From Dipetalonema caudispina (lineage: Eukaryota > Nematoda > Chromadorea > Rhabditida > Onchocercidae): DNA of 64,000 nucleotides. Position 1 is the stretch's first letter; every line of letters begins with the position of its first letter. The position numbers and the translations under genes are program-made. Location: the NCBI GenBank assembly GCA_013365325.1, contig JABVXV010000043.1, forward strand, positions 176,020-240,019, given 5' to 3'. Under the pieces are notes generated by a model. It saw nothing but the letters and a program-made list of their open reading frames with translations. It was not told the origin of the DNA and did not search any database. Of this stretch, positions 24,342 to 35,800 are shown piece by piece.

Positions 24342-26140
24342 TCAGACTTTCCGTTTACTATTAGTCTTATTTCACTTAGTTTTCTTTGAAATATATTTTA
24401 TTAGAAAGTTGCATCTTTATCCTTGTAAAGAAATGATGAACAGAGGAACTGACCCTTATGAAATTCGGCAAAGTTTTATTTTCAATTCGCTCTCCCAAAG
24501 GTCGTTTGAAAGGCATCGTTTAGTTGTTATCTATTCTCTAAAATATACCATACATTCGTTTTTGATGCTTATTTCCTTTCAATTTACCTAAAAAGAAAAT
24601 AATTCATATATCGTTACGTCATACTTTACGTCACGTCGTACTAAAAGATTTTCATGCGAAAACAGAGAGCATATAAGATTAAAGGTTATCCAATATATAT
24701 TCAATTATAGGAATATTTGAATTAGATATATCTTTCAGTATCATTAATAAATTTTAAGTTATCAAAATAAAACATAAATAACTGTTGACATGCCATACTT
24801 GGCTTCTAATTAGTTAAGTAACTTTTTTTTTTTTGAATAATTTCAGCACAAAAGGATAAAAATCTGTTATATTATTTTGAATAGAAGAAAAAAAAAGTGC
24901 AAAAAAATTCGATAAGTGACACTATTGACATTTGTATACAATCCATCTATTTTCTCAACGATCTGATGAATCTATCTCAAGTATTAATAAACTACTACTT
25001 TACCTTACCACTTCAATTACCTAACTTTTTTCCATTAGTTGCTGTATCAGCAACTATCAAATACAGAATACTTTAATGGTTAAGAATTTCAGAAGGCTTT
25101 TGGTCGATACTATCATTATCACGTCAATAACAAAAGATGTTCATTTATCATTGCGCTAAGTGGTTTTGCATAAATAATAAATAAGATTTAAAATTCTGGA
25201 AGATTTCGAATACTGGTTCAAATATTCTGAAATTTGATAAGTAACAGCTAGACATCAAATATCAATGAATTATGCGGAAATTTATGTTCTGCTATTAAAT
25301 TATTTACTAAATTGAACAAATGGATGTGTGAAAATATGCTAATTTATTGATTAAAACTAAAGCCTAAGAAAGGAACAAACTTACAGTTTTAAATTAACCT
25401 AATAAATTTTTGAAATAAAACTTGAACAAATAATTAATATTAATTAAGAAGTTATATCAAGATGTAATTGAAATGTTTCCCAGAAATCATTTTTGTTTTT
25501 TTCTTTTTTCATTTATTCAACTTTAACATATGATATAAATGATTAAGTTAAATTTAAAAAATTTCACGAAAATTTTTGATGGTATTCAATAATTTATATA
25601 ATATGACAACATCGTGGATAAAATAGTCAATAATGGAAGCATTGAAATAACGTTAAGTGAAATGATTAATTTATTTGATTGTTCATTACAGTTTAAAATG
25701 ATATGTAACAATTTAATAGTTTTCCAATTAAATTTCAAACAGAGCTTAAGATATGAAATGAAAAACTTAAAAATACAACGTTCTGTTTTAAAATTCATTC
25801 ATAAGTATCCTTTTAAATGGTTAAAAAAGAAAAAAAAAAAAAAAAAAGACGCTTTAGGAATTACAGAAGGAATTAAAAAGAGTAGAATGTGATAGAAAGA
25901 AGCAAAAATATTATGATATGATATGATAATGATATGATGTTGCAAAGAGATTCCGGAAAAGAGTACACAAAAAGTTGTTGGTTTTAGCTTTAAGCTTGGA
26001 TGATTCTGTTCCTTTATCTTTACAGGATGATATGCTATGCTTTCAATTTTAAAGTGTAAAGTGTTTCTCATCTCTTCTTCATTCTCCTCTTCATTCTTCT
26101 CTTCCTTCTTCTTCGATCTTCTTTTCCTTCTTCTTCTTCT

Positions 26141-26230
26141 TCATTCATTCATTCATTCATTCATTCATTCATTCATTCATTCATTCATTCATTCATTCAT
26201 TCATTCATTCATTCATTCATTCATTCATTC
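26141..26230. repeat. (TTCA)n microsatellite, about 22 uninterrupted units
   Basis: Ninety bases of perfect TCAT/ATTC repeat, preceded by an imperfect CTT-rich stretch (about 26070-26140). Reading frames through it give repeated S-F-I-H peptides, which are artefacts. Confidence 0.97.
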
Positions 26231-28907
26231 GTCACCCATCTTGAACTTATTTACAGCTTCTTCACTTAGCTATCTTACATACTAATTACTTTTTCGAAAC
26301 CATTTATGCTTGTATTTTATCAAATACAATGATAACAAATAATGACAATAATAGCAGTGATAATGATAATATTAATTACAACATAAATGATATTTTCGTA
26401 TGATATACATTATTATGTAAATTACATTTAAAATTTTGTGAAATTTCTGGATTAATTTTTTGATTAACTTTTTGAAGATCAAAGGTTAATCTAATTAATA
26501 ATATTTCAATCGTTTGATTTGTAGCCATAATTATAGCATACTTCATTTTCATCAATAATAATATGTCGTTTAGGAGGAATGAAGATCATTTCCTTCAGGA
26601 ATCAATAAAGTGGAAATTTCCCCAAATTGGAATTGAAAGATAGACGTAAAAATGTGGACTTTTGCGCTTATCACACTTAATAATACCTATATTTGAATGG
26701 GTGAAAGTTCATATTATAAAGATGAAAAATTATTCTTTGAAAAATAAAAACCAAAATTCTTCTGTTGTAATTACGACATGAACTACAAAGAATTCTAAGT
26801 AAACCGTTGAAAGTAATGTAAATGAGAATTGCTTTTATTTATTTTTATCAAAATAAAACAATAATCATTATCAATTCATTTTTTTTTCTCAAACTTTGAT
26901 CATCTATTATTGATTTTGTAATCATCCTTTCGTGAGAGAGAGAGAAGAGGAAAAAGAGGTATGTATCGGATTGTTTTGGAATGTATTTATTTTATTTGTC
27001 TTGGATTTATCGCTTCAGACGAACAACGCTGCCAGTTCGTTTAATCAGTTCTATTTCAACAACAACAAAAAAAAAAAACACAAAATTTTGTTTGTTATAG
27101 AATGATTGACGAAATAACTTGTTGCTTTATAATGAATTATTCACATCCAATAATCAATTTCAAATGAATTATATACATTTAATATGTGGAAATCATGGTT
27201 CGATTTCACGATCTTCTTTAACAATTCTGATTTTCGATATTATAGCAATATCACATGATGAATCCGACAATTGTTCGTTTTAGAAAATTTCATTTTTATA
27301 ATCATTCAAAGATAATCTTTTTCCAAACATTTTGAAATATAATATCATTTGTTGTTATCAATCGAATAATTGATTTCCAATGAATTTTAGTAACTATTTC
27401 ATGCTTGAAAGTTTGACACATTTGATCATTAACTTTCAATCTGTAATTAATCCTAAAACATACCTCTTTAAAACCTAAAATTTATTTTTTCCATTCATTT
27501 GGTAATTTTCACATGAAGCAAAAAGTATACTTTTTAATAAAAATACATTTCTCGGATTGCAAAAAATTTTCGAATTTTTTCAATGTTTTAGCTATAATTT
27601 CTAGAAATAATGACATCAATCATAGTTCAAGATCTAAAAAAAGTTCAGAAAAATCAGTTCAACTATTCGTGTTATCAACATATAAGGTATGTAAAATGGG
27701 GTGTTTAAAGATGAATTATCACTTAACAGAATAAATTTGAAAGATAATCAGTAAATGCTTTCGTATTGAAAGACCTAATTATGAAAAAGATTTGTCAAAC
27801 AGTGAAATGAAGGAACGAAGATGAATTTTTTTCTTTTTCTTTCTTTTTTTTTTTTTTTTTTTTTTTTTTTTGAAATATATGTTGAAATAAACCGAAGCGA
27901 ATTTTTAATAAGAATTAAAATCCATTAATTATAAGTGATCCGTTAATTAGCTCACTCTTCGGAATGAATTTACATTTGTTAAGCATATCGTATTTATTAC
28001 ATTTCAAAAATTCACCAAATTATTATATAAAAAAAAAAAAAGGAAAATTAAGGTATGAAATATTGAACAATCACTTATCTGAAGTGATCAATATTTGGCA
28101 TGAATTATATTCTCACATGCATTACTGTTCACGAATTAAAAATTTTCAAATAATTCTATTTTTCATCACTTTTAACACCATTTGCATTTCTTCCATTTGC
28201 ACTTCGTTGTTCTTCTTGCAAACTTTTTGTTGCAGCCAAAAATTAAAATTAATCAATCTCAAATTAAATTTCAAATGAAAAGAAAACAAAGAAAAATTGA
28301 GAAGAAAAAAAAAATCATAATTCTAATAGAGACCTTTTAGAATGTAATATGTAATGAGGGTGAGAACAATACACATATATCGTAATTTCAATGATAAAAA
28401 AGAAATTGAAATCTGAACAAAATTTTACAATTATAAAATTTGAATAAATTGAAAAGAAATGAAATTACTGTTTCCATTTCAAATACAATAACTTTTATAC
28501 ATTTCTAATTGTAGATTTTTTTTTTTTTTTTTTTTTTTTTGCATTAATAAGACGGGAAGAATTATTTCCATATTTTGATAGAGTTATGTAAAAGGAAAGA
28601 TTGATAAAATTGGAACTTTTTTTTCAATTTTACTTTGTTTCCCTTACTTTACTTTGTTTACCTTACAAATGAAAAGTTTGATTTTTTTTTTTTTCAACGA
28701 ATGTTAAAAACAACAATTATTTATAAGAAAAGATATGAATTAATTTATAATTGTGAAATAAAGCATTGAAGAAAAAAGAAAAACAAAACAAAAGAGAATT
28801 ATTATGTAGTGAGGGTTCATTTAAATGCATTGAAAATTATGGCAAAAATAAAAAAATAAAAATCAAAAAAAAAAAAAAAAAACAAAAAAGAAATGGAAAA
28901 AAAATGA

Positions 28908-28942
<35 letters not shown>

Positions 28943-29514
28943 CACAATGACATTTGAGAGAACATTTCGAAAATGTGCCAAATTTATTCTCAAATTCAGA
29001 AAAATTTTGAAAACTAGCAATTTTACAAGAAAAAAAAAAAGTGCAACATCTCTGCAAAAAAAAAAAAGAGAAAGAAAAAATTATCTGTTTCAGTGTGGAA
29101 AAATCCAATTTCAAAAAAAAAACTTGCTATTCCTAAAAAAAAAAAAAAAAAATCATTGCTGTCAATCATTTATAATTTTAGACATTTAAACTGACTTACG
29201 AAGGATCACGTAACGTGTGTTTAATTTATATCAACACGTTTAGTTTAACATCGAGTTGATAACACTTCACAGATGGCATTATCCACAAACAAACAAACAT
29301 TACGAAGTACAATGGAATTATTTCAAAGTACAGTAAAACAACAATAACATTTTCAGATCTATGGCACCATTTTTTTTTTTTCTTCATTTCGAAATAAATC
29401 GAAATGAAGATAAATGAATTTTAAATTAGATGAAGATGAAATTTACTTCCAAGAATATAAAATTCTTTCATAACATTTGAAAAATCAGCAACTTCTATTG
29501 ATATTTGATCACAG

Positions 29515-29800
29515 CTAAACATACCATTCCTTGAATTCTTTCTTCCTACCATTGGTTGATGATGCACAATTACCTTTGATATTACTCGCTGAATTATTGC
29601 CATTCGGTATTACAGCACCTTTAATCGGCTGATAGCCATCAAGTTGATTTACCCGATTGTGAAAGAATGGACCAGTATTCTGCCTGGATGGTTCACGCAT
29701 CATTGGTGGTGATAGTTCGGCCGGTATCGGAGCGTAACCAGATTGCTTACTACTACAAACCATTGGATACTGATCCGTTGATGGACCACTCTGTCTGCAT
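29515..29800 (-). CDS. nrx-1: nrx-1 last exon: cytoplasmic tail with PDZ ligand
   Basis: Encodes a 94-residue tail (RCRQSGPSTDQYPMVCSSK, GYAPIPAELSPPMMREPSRQ, LDGYQPIKGAVIPNG) that ends GRKKEFKEWYV and TAG (29515-29517). The C-terminal E-W-Y-V corresponds to E-Y-Y-V of vertebrate neurexins and is the binding motif for PDZ scaffolds such as CASK/LIN-2 and MINT (family knowledge). Confidence 0.96.
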
Positions 29801-32800
29801 CTACAACAAAAGCTTCACTTTCTTACCAAATTTTCTACTCTTTCTGAATTAGTTTAAAAATAATAAGCAAAAAAAAAAAGAAAAATGGATTAGTAGAAAA
29901 AACTGTTGAATAAAAGTAAATTTGGCTTTGAAAAATCTTTCTATTTCATACCTAATTCGGCTAAAATTAGCAATATCTAGTCCAAAATGAAGTAATAATA
30001 CAAGGGACAAAAGTAAATAAAAAAAATTTGACAAATATTTAGCATTTAAGACGAAATTATACTCTTTTTAGAAATCTTAAATAAGTCAATCTATTAGCAT
30101 AAAAAATACATCAACTACTGTCAAATCTTTAAATTTTCAAACGAAAATTATCATAATTTGAATTAGGAAAGAGAAAATGAATCTCACCTAAAAACACAAA
30201 AAACAACAATGGCAATGATAATAATCACGGATAATGATGCTATTGAAATCAATGCCGTACGTGGGAAATCTGTTGGTGCTGTAGGAGCCTGAAAAAGGTT
30301 ACGGAAAAATGAAAAAAAAAATTCACTAAACAAGTGAAAAAAGCCAATGTTTTGAATCTAATTTTTTAATTTAAATAAAAATTTTCAAGAAAAAAAAAAG
30401 TTAAAATTAAGAAAAATGTATTTGTTCTACATCAGTTTAAAAATTTCCGTTTACATTCCTAAATCATTTCATCAATCTCAATAATGATAAGTGTATTAAA
30501 TTTAACAATTAAGAATGAAGTGATAAGCTAATCAGGGAACAAACCTTGACTGTATCCGTGATAAGTTCACCCATAGGAGTAGTTGGTCTGACTGCATAAA
30601 TGGTATGACTTACCAATGTTGTACGAATACGATGTCTAAAGGTTGATGATGATACGGTAGGTACAGTATGTATTCGTTGTTGTTTATGTTGTGGATGAAT
30701 GTCACCTGTAATTTTTTATCTCTTATAAATTGCTTAATTAAAAGGTAATAATGAATAAACTACAACAGATTACTAAATACACAAACAATAAGGCGAATCT
30801 TTTCTATCCCATTTGATCATATCTATTCAATAAGTTAATCATTTAATATTATTTTAAACAATAAATGATACTCATAATGTTTTAAGTTTTAATTATTAAT
30901 TTTAATTATTTTCTTTTGAAATGTGCCAAAAAGGAAGAGAAAAAAAAATGATAGGATAGAAAGAAAAGAGGACAAATTACTAAATGATTATAAACTAGAA
31001 ATTTGAATGAAACATTGCAGTCATGCTGAAGCAAAAAGAAAATTGAAAGATTACGAGTTAATTAAAAATTTCAACCAAAAAAGAAAAAGAAAAAAAAAAA
31101 AATATTTCCGGATGAAAAAAGGAATCAAGAAACTCTATAATTGTTTAAGAATTTGGAAAAGCGCATACTCTACTGTTTAAACTTACCCCAATTCTTATCT
31201 TCTGGCCCTTTTATTCTTTTCTTTCCCTCTTCTGCATTGTCAATTACTAACGACGATTTAGTTGAAATATTCAGCAAAAAAGGTGCTATTTTTGGCGTAG
31301 TTGACGTCAAATTTTTAACATTTCGAGGCATTGCCTCATCATGTAATGATACAGTTTGATGTGTTGGCTGTAATGTATGTAAGGTGGGAAAGATTAATGG
31401 CCTGGTTGATAGATTACTATTAATGGTATTGGTAACAGTAGATGATACTGTCGTTGTTGTCTTGCTTCTCGATTCTTTCTGATCACTATCTATGATAACA
31501 GCTGGTGGTCCAGCAATATCGCTCCACAAATCTTCAAAATAATTTCGATTAGGTTGCTGCGAGATGGCACTGGAAATTTGCATAATTTTGGTGATCGTAT
31601 TAGAAGAAGCTGATGGTGATGCAGTAGAAGTTAATGAAACATGAGATGGCAATATTGCAGGAAAAGTGTTGATTGCAGTAGCATTCGAACAATTATAGTA
31701 ATTAGTTTTGCTTTTAAGATGATTGTGACATTTAGAATTGATACCAAGATACTGATAATAGCTTTGATTGCTCTTAGGATAACCATAATGTTTATGTTTA
31801 TCATTCTGATAGCTGTAATTGTACTTAGGTATGTTATCAGGATGATAATGATATTGAGAATAATCACCAGAATGGCTGCTATCATCCTCATACCGGCTTA
31901 TATTATTCCCAATTATTACTGGCATAACATGTTTATTCATAGCTGTTGTAGATTTCCCATCTTTGTCCTCATTTGACCTATATCCTTTTTGCATTGTTAA
32001 ATTACGAAAAGAAGGGCTTTTTGTTGTATGAAAATTATATGCAGAAATCATATGAATTGTTACTGGTGAAACTGTTTCCAAATTTCTTATCTCAGGAGAG
32101 GAAATAATTGCAGTTTGCATTCGATACGGTGAAATTGTTGGCCAGAAAAATGCAAAACGATCATCATCATCATCATTATCGTTGATATCAAGATGAAACA
32201 AAGCTGGTGATTTCAACGTGTTACGATTACTATTTATCTTGGGAACAGTAAGTATGCCATCAATGGTATCATGCTTTTGAGAAAGATTAAAAATTGAAGT
32301 AATAGTGGTAAGTGTGATAGTATCAGCAATGGTAGTTGTGCTGCTGATATGTGCTGTAGCAATAGTAGTGATAGTAGTAGTAGTAGTAGTAGTAGCAGTA
32401 GTAGTAGTGGTAGTAGTGATTGTGGTGATGGTAGTGGTGGTGATGGTAGAAAGAAACGTGTGAGTGCGATCAGTGAACTCACCGTTTACTGTACGTTGAT
32501 GTTGCTGAACCAGATTCTTAGGTTGTTCCAGTTGTGCTATCGTAGTTCTAGCTGGCGTAACTGTTTTAGTTGTTGCAGTAGTTAACGTTGTTGCAGATGT
32601 AGTCAGCAATGATATCGGTGATGATTTCGATTCCGTATCTTCTTCAGCTTTCCGTGATATCGGTAAAACTGGAGTAATTAAGCCTGCAAGATAAATGCTA
32701 CAATAGTCTATCCTATTTGATTTGAATTAAAATAAGTAAATGGTTGATAAATTTTAATTCTTGCTATAATTGATTGGTAAATGTTATTTAATTATTCTTT

Positions 32801-35800
32801 TAGCATATAAATTTCAAAAATCTTTCTTAATTTCAATTAAATTTTACTACTTGCTTTTAATTCCTAATTAGTCTTCTTTCTATCATGTATACATATTTTT
32901 AATTGATTTAATTTTATTTAAATAAAAAATAGATGTGCATGAAAAACAAGTGAATATATTATGTAACATATGGGAAGATTTATTTCGCTCACTGTTAAAT
33001 ATGGCTTATTTTTTTAAATATATCTTTTGAGAAATATACTTTCTCTTTTTTTTTTTTTTTTTCATTTACTAATCTAATAAAATTGCAAATTTTATTATTA
33101 ACAAAAATTTGATACTTTAAAAATTAAATTAGTTTTTTTTGTTTATTCATTAAGATTAACAACTCTAAATGCTATTTTAATTTTAAAATTTTAACTCTTC
33201 CTTTTAATAGACAATTTTTAATATTTCTGAACACAGCAATCTATCCATATCCATCCTAATTTATTCCTTCAAATTATCATTTGTTCTCTCACTGATAGTA
33301 TGCAAACAATTAGGATAGGTAAAGAAAGGTTTACTGATAACAGATACTTAAAATAATGATTGCCAAATTTTTCCCCACTTGTACAATGATATACTCAATT
33401 TTTGTCACTTTTCTCTTTGAATCTGAAAGGCCTATTTTTCTTCAATTGAAATAATATCCAATTGTTTGTCAATGCATAAATTTTTAGCAATTTTTTTTTT
33501 TTTTTCATCTTTAAAATCGAAGAATTAAATATTTGTGGAAAAGTAAAGAAAAATAAAACATCTGCTTTTGTAGAGAACCATATGTGGTTTTTGAATATGC
33601 CAAATTAGGTGCAAATAGTGGTCGTTTATGATGAAAAATTTGGCATTTAGCAGAATCCCATTCCAAAAGGCAAGCAATTGGCGCTACTGTCGTCGTCGTC
33701 GTTCGTCTTGTTAAACGTAACTGTTTGCCATCATCCAAACGTCCTTTTATCCATCGTTTTGTCATTTTTTCTTTTTTTTTTTGTTTTTTTTTTTTCTTTT
33801 TGTTTGTTTTCAATTTCCGAATTATTCAGCAAAATTTAGAATTCCAAATCCATCTGTTATTAAAGTAACGATGCAAATAATCTGCAATTTCATGCATGCA
33901 TTTTCTATCGAGAATCGAAAATTGACATGAAAAAATAGATTAAATATGCAATTGAAAGAAGTTGTTGTGCTTTCAACAAAAAAAAAAAAAAAAAAAAAAA
34001 AGAAAAGCAATCGAAGCATACATAAAATTTATTTTCTTAAAATTTTACAGATTCATTTCATCTTGAAAACACTTAAAAATATTGATTGAGAATGAATCTC
34101 ACAATCAGGAAATGATTAATTAAAATAACCAATTCTGATATCCTTTAATTGAAATGGCTCGCATAGTGTAATAGGTGAATATCAATAATAGTATTAAAAT
34201 CTAAAATATCCTTGACAAAAGAGCGTTTCTAGAATTTCAGTTATCAAAACTTTGATAAATTTTTTCATTTGTTAAATTTTCTTAGGAGATTATCATTTTC
34301 ATCTGATTTTCATTGAGCTGGAAAAATCAACAGAGCGGAAAATATTAGCAATCAACATTAGAATCTAAAAATATTGAAAGATTCCAGTCATGTCTTTTAA
34401 CATAGAATTATTTCTACTATTATTAACAAATTGAATAAACCATTTTACTTCAACAAGCTATCAATACGTAAAGCATTGTAATTGCAACAAAAGAGTAAGA
34501 TCTCAAAATTTCAGTTGAAATAAATTAATATTAAATAAAGTAATGAAATTGCAGACATTTGATAAGCATCCAAATATGTTTTCTTTTTTTTTCCTCTTCT
34601 TTTTCACTTTAAGATGAAAGAATTATGAAAAATTTTTATTCAAAAAAAAAGAAAAAAGAAAGAGCCAACTTACAAAATAGTATCTTTAATGATCCTATGA
34701 TCTTGGCATTTATGGTTGATATTTATGCATTACTGTAAAACTGTGAAACATATATTCAAAAATAAATGCCGAAGGAATAAATCAATCAAACTGATAAATA
34801 AACAGGTCAATTAAAGCAATAATAAGGGAAAAAAGACATTGAAAAAAAAAAAAGTGAAAAACTAAAATCTAATTTTTTGCATAATAAATTGGATAATGAA
34901 AAATTGTACATCAACAAGAAATGTATTTATGGATAATTTCACATTTTTTTTTTTTTAAACGATAAAATATTTTCTTTTTATTACTATTTTTTTTTCCACA
35001 AATTTTCTATCAAATAATGGATGAATGTAAAATAACAGATGCAGAAGAATTTTGAGAAAAAATTAGTCGAAAGAGGGATGAATAGCCATGTATTTAGTAT
35101 AATTATTGTCATACTTGTCGGGTGTAAAAGATTAATCTTGATGGGAATGATTAGAATAAGACATGGTTTAAATTTAAATGAAAAAATTCAGCATTAGAAA
35201 ATTTGTCATCACATACAGTTCAGAATTTTAAGGTTAATTTATCAAACACTCAAAATTCTGCTTAAATTACTTGATGAAATTATCTTAAGGATAACATTGT
35301 AATTTTGCTATTCTTCAATAAGATTCAAATTTATGGAATAAAATACTAAATGTGAATTTGAATAAAAAATAAAAGTGATGAATCAAAGATAAATTTAAAA
35401 TGAAATTTCTCAATTGGACAAATTAATTGTAATAGGAAAAAAGTTGTAAAAATAAATACATTTCAAAAAAATTATTTATTAAAACACAAAAAAAAAAAAA
35501 GATTGAATAAAAATGAATGATCATTTCAACATTCAACAAAAAAGATAAGCAATATAAACTTAACCCTTTGTGAAATAACTATTTTCAGTAAAAATATAGT
35601 AAGTGTCACTAAGTCATCAAAGTACCTATCAAATTATAAAATTTCCCAAGTGATTTCTTGTAAGAAGATTTCAATGTGATAGAAATATATCCATATGTCA
35701 ATTGTAATTTTAACTTGTCATCAAAATAAATATCAGCAAATTTTCAAATTCAAAAAAAAAAAAAAAAAATCATATTTTCCATCAAATAATATTCGTTGAA

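Larger units (their letters stand above)
23981..29514. other. Region between ketn-1 first visible exon and nrx-1 stop (5.5 kb)
   Basis: Should hold the unseen first exon(s) and promoter of ketn-1, plus the 3' UTR and polyadenylation site of nrx-1. I could not identify a start exon: the ATG-donor combinations I examined on the minus strand end in the wrong phase for exon 23980 or meet a stop. A minus-strand AATAAA at 28983-28988 could end an nrx-1 3' UTR of about 530 nt, but this is weak. The stretch also contains the 46-bp triple repeat (24204-24341), the (TTCA)n microsatellite and several long homopolymers. No convincing gene was seen on either strand. Confidence 0.6.

Noticed and set aside
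25586..25892. Open frames on both strands of about 70-92 codons in the spacer
   Set aside because: Lys/Leu/Ile-rich, overlapping one another in antisense, with no splice or start context and no family resemblance.
26037..26285. Open frame with repeated S-F-I-H peptide
   Set aside because: Translation of the (TTCA)n microsatellite, not a gene.
28766..29189. Lys-rich and Phe-rich open frames on opposite strands
   Set aside because: Products of long A/T homopolymers in the spacer.
23981..29514. nrx-1 and ketn-1 as a nematode operon
   Set aside because: The spacing of 5.5 kb is much larger than usual operon gaps, and the genes act in different tissues.
31641..31976. Plus-strand open frame of 111 codons and minus-strand frames over the giant neurexin stalk exon
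   Set aside because: They are shadows of the long exon; Ile-rich composition mirrors the repetitive codons of the real frame and no splice or start context supports them.
32349..32585. Plus-strand Ser/Gly-repeat open frame
   Set aside because: Antisense reading of the ACT/ACC triplet repeat that encodes the Thr run of the neurexin stalk.
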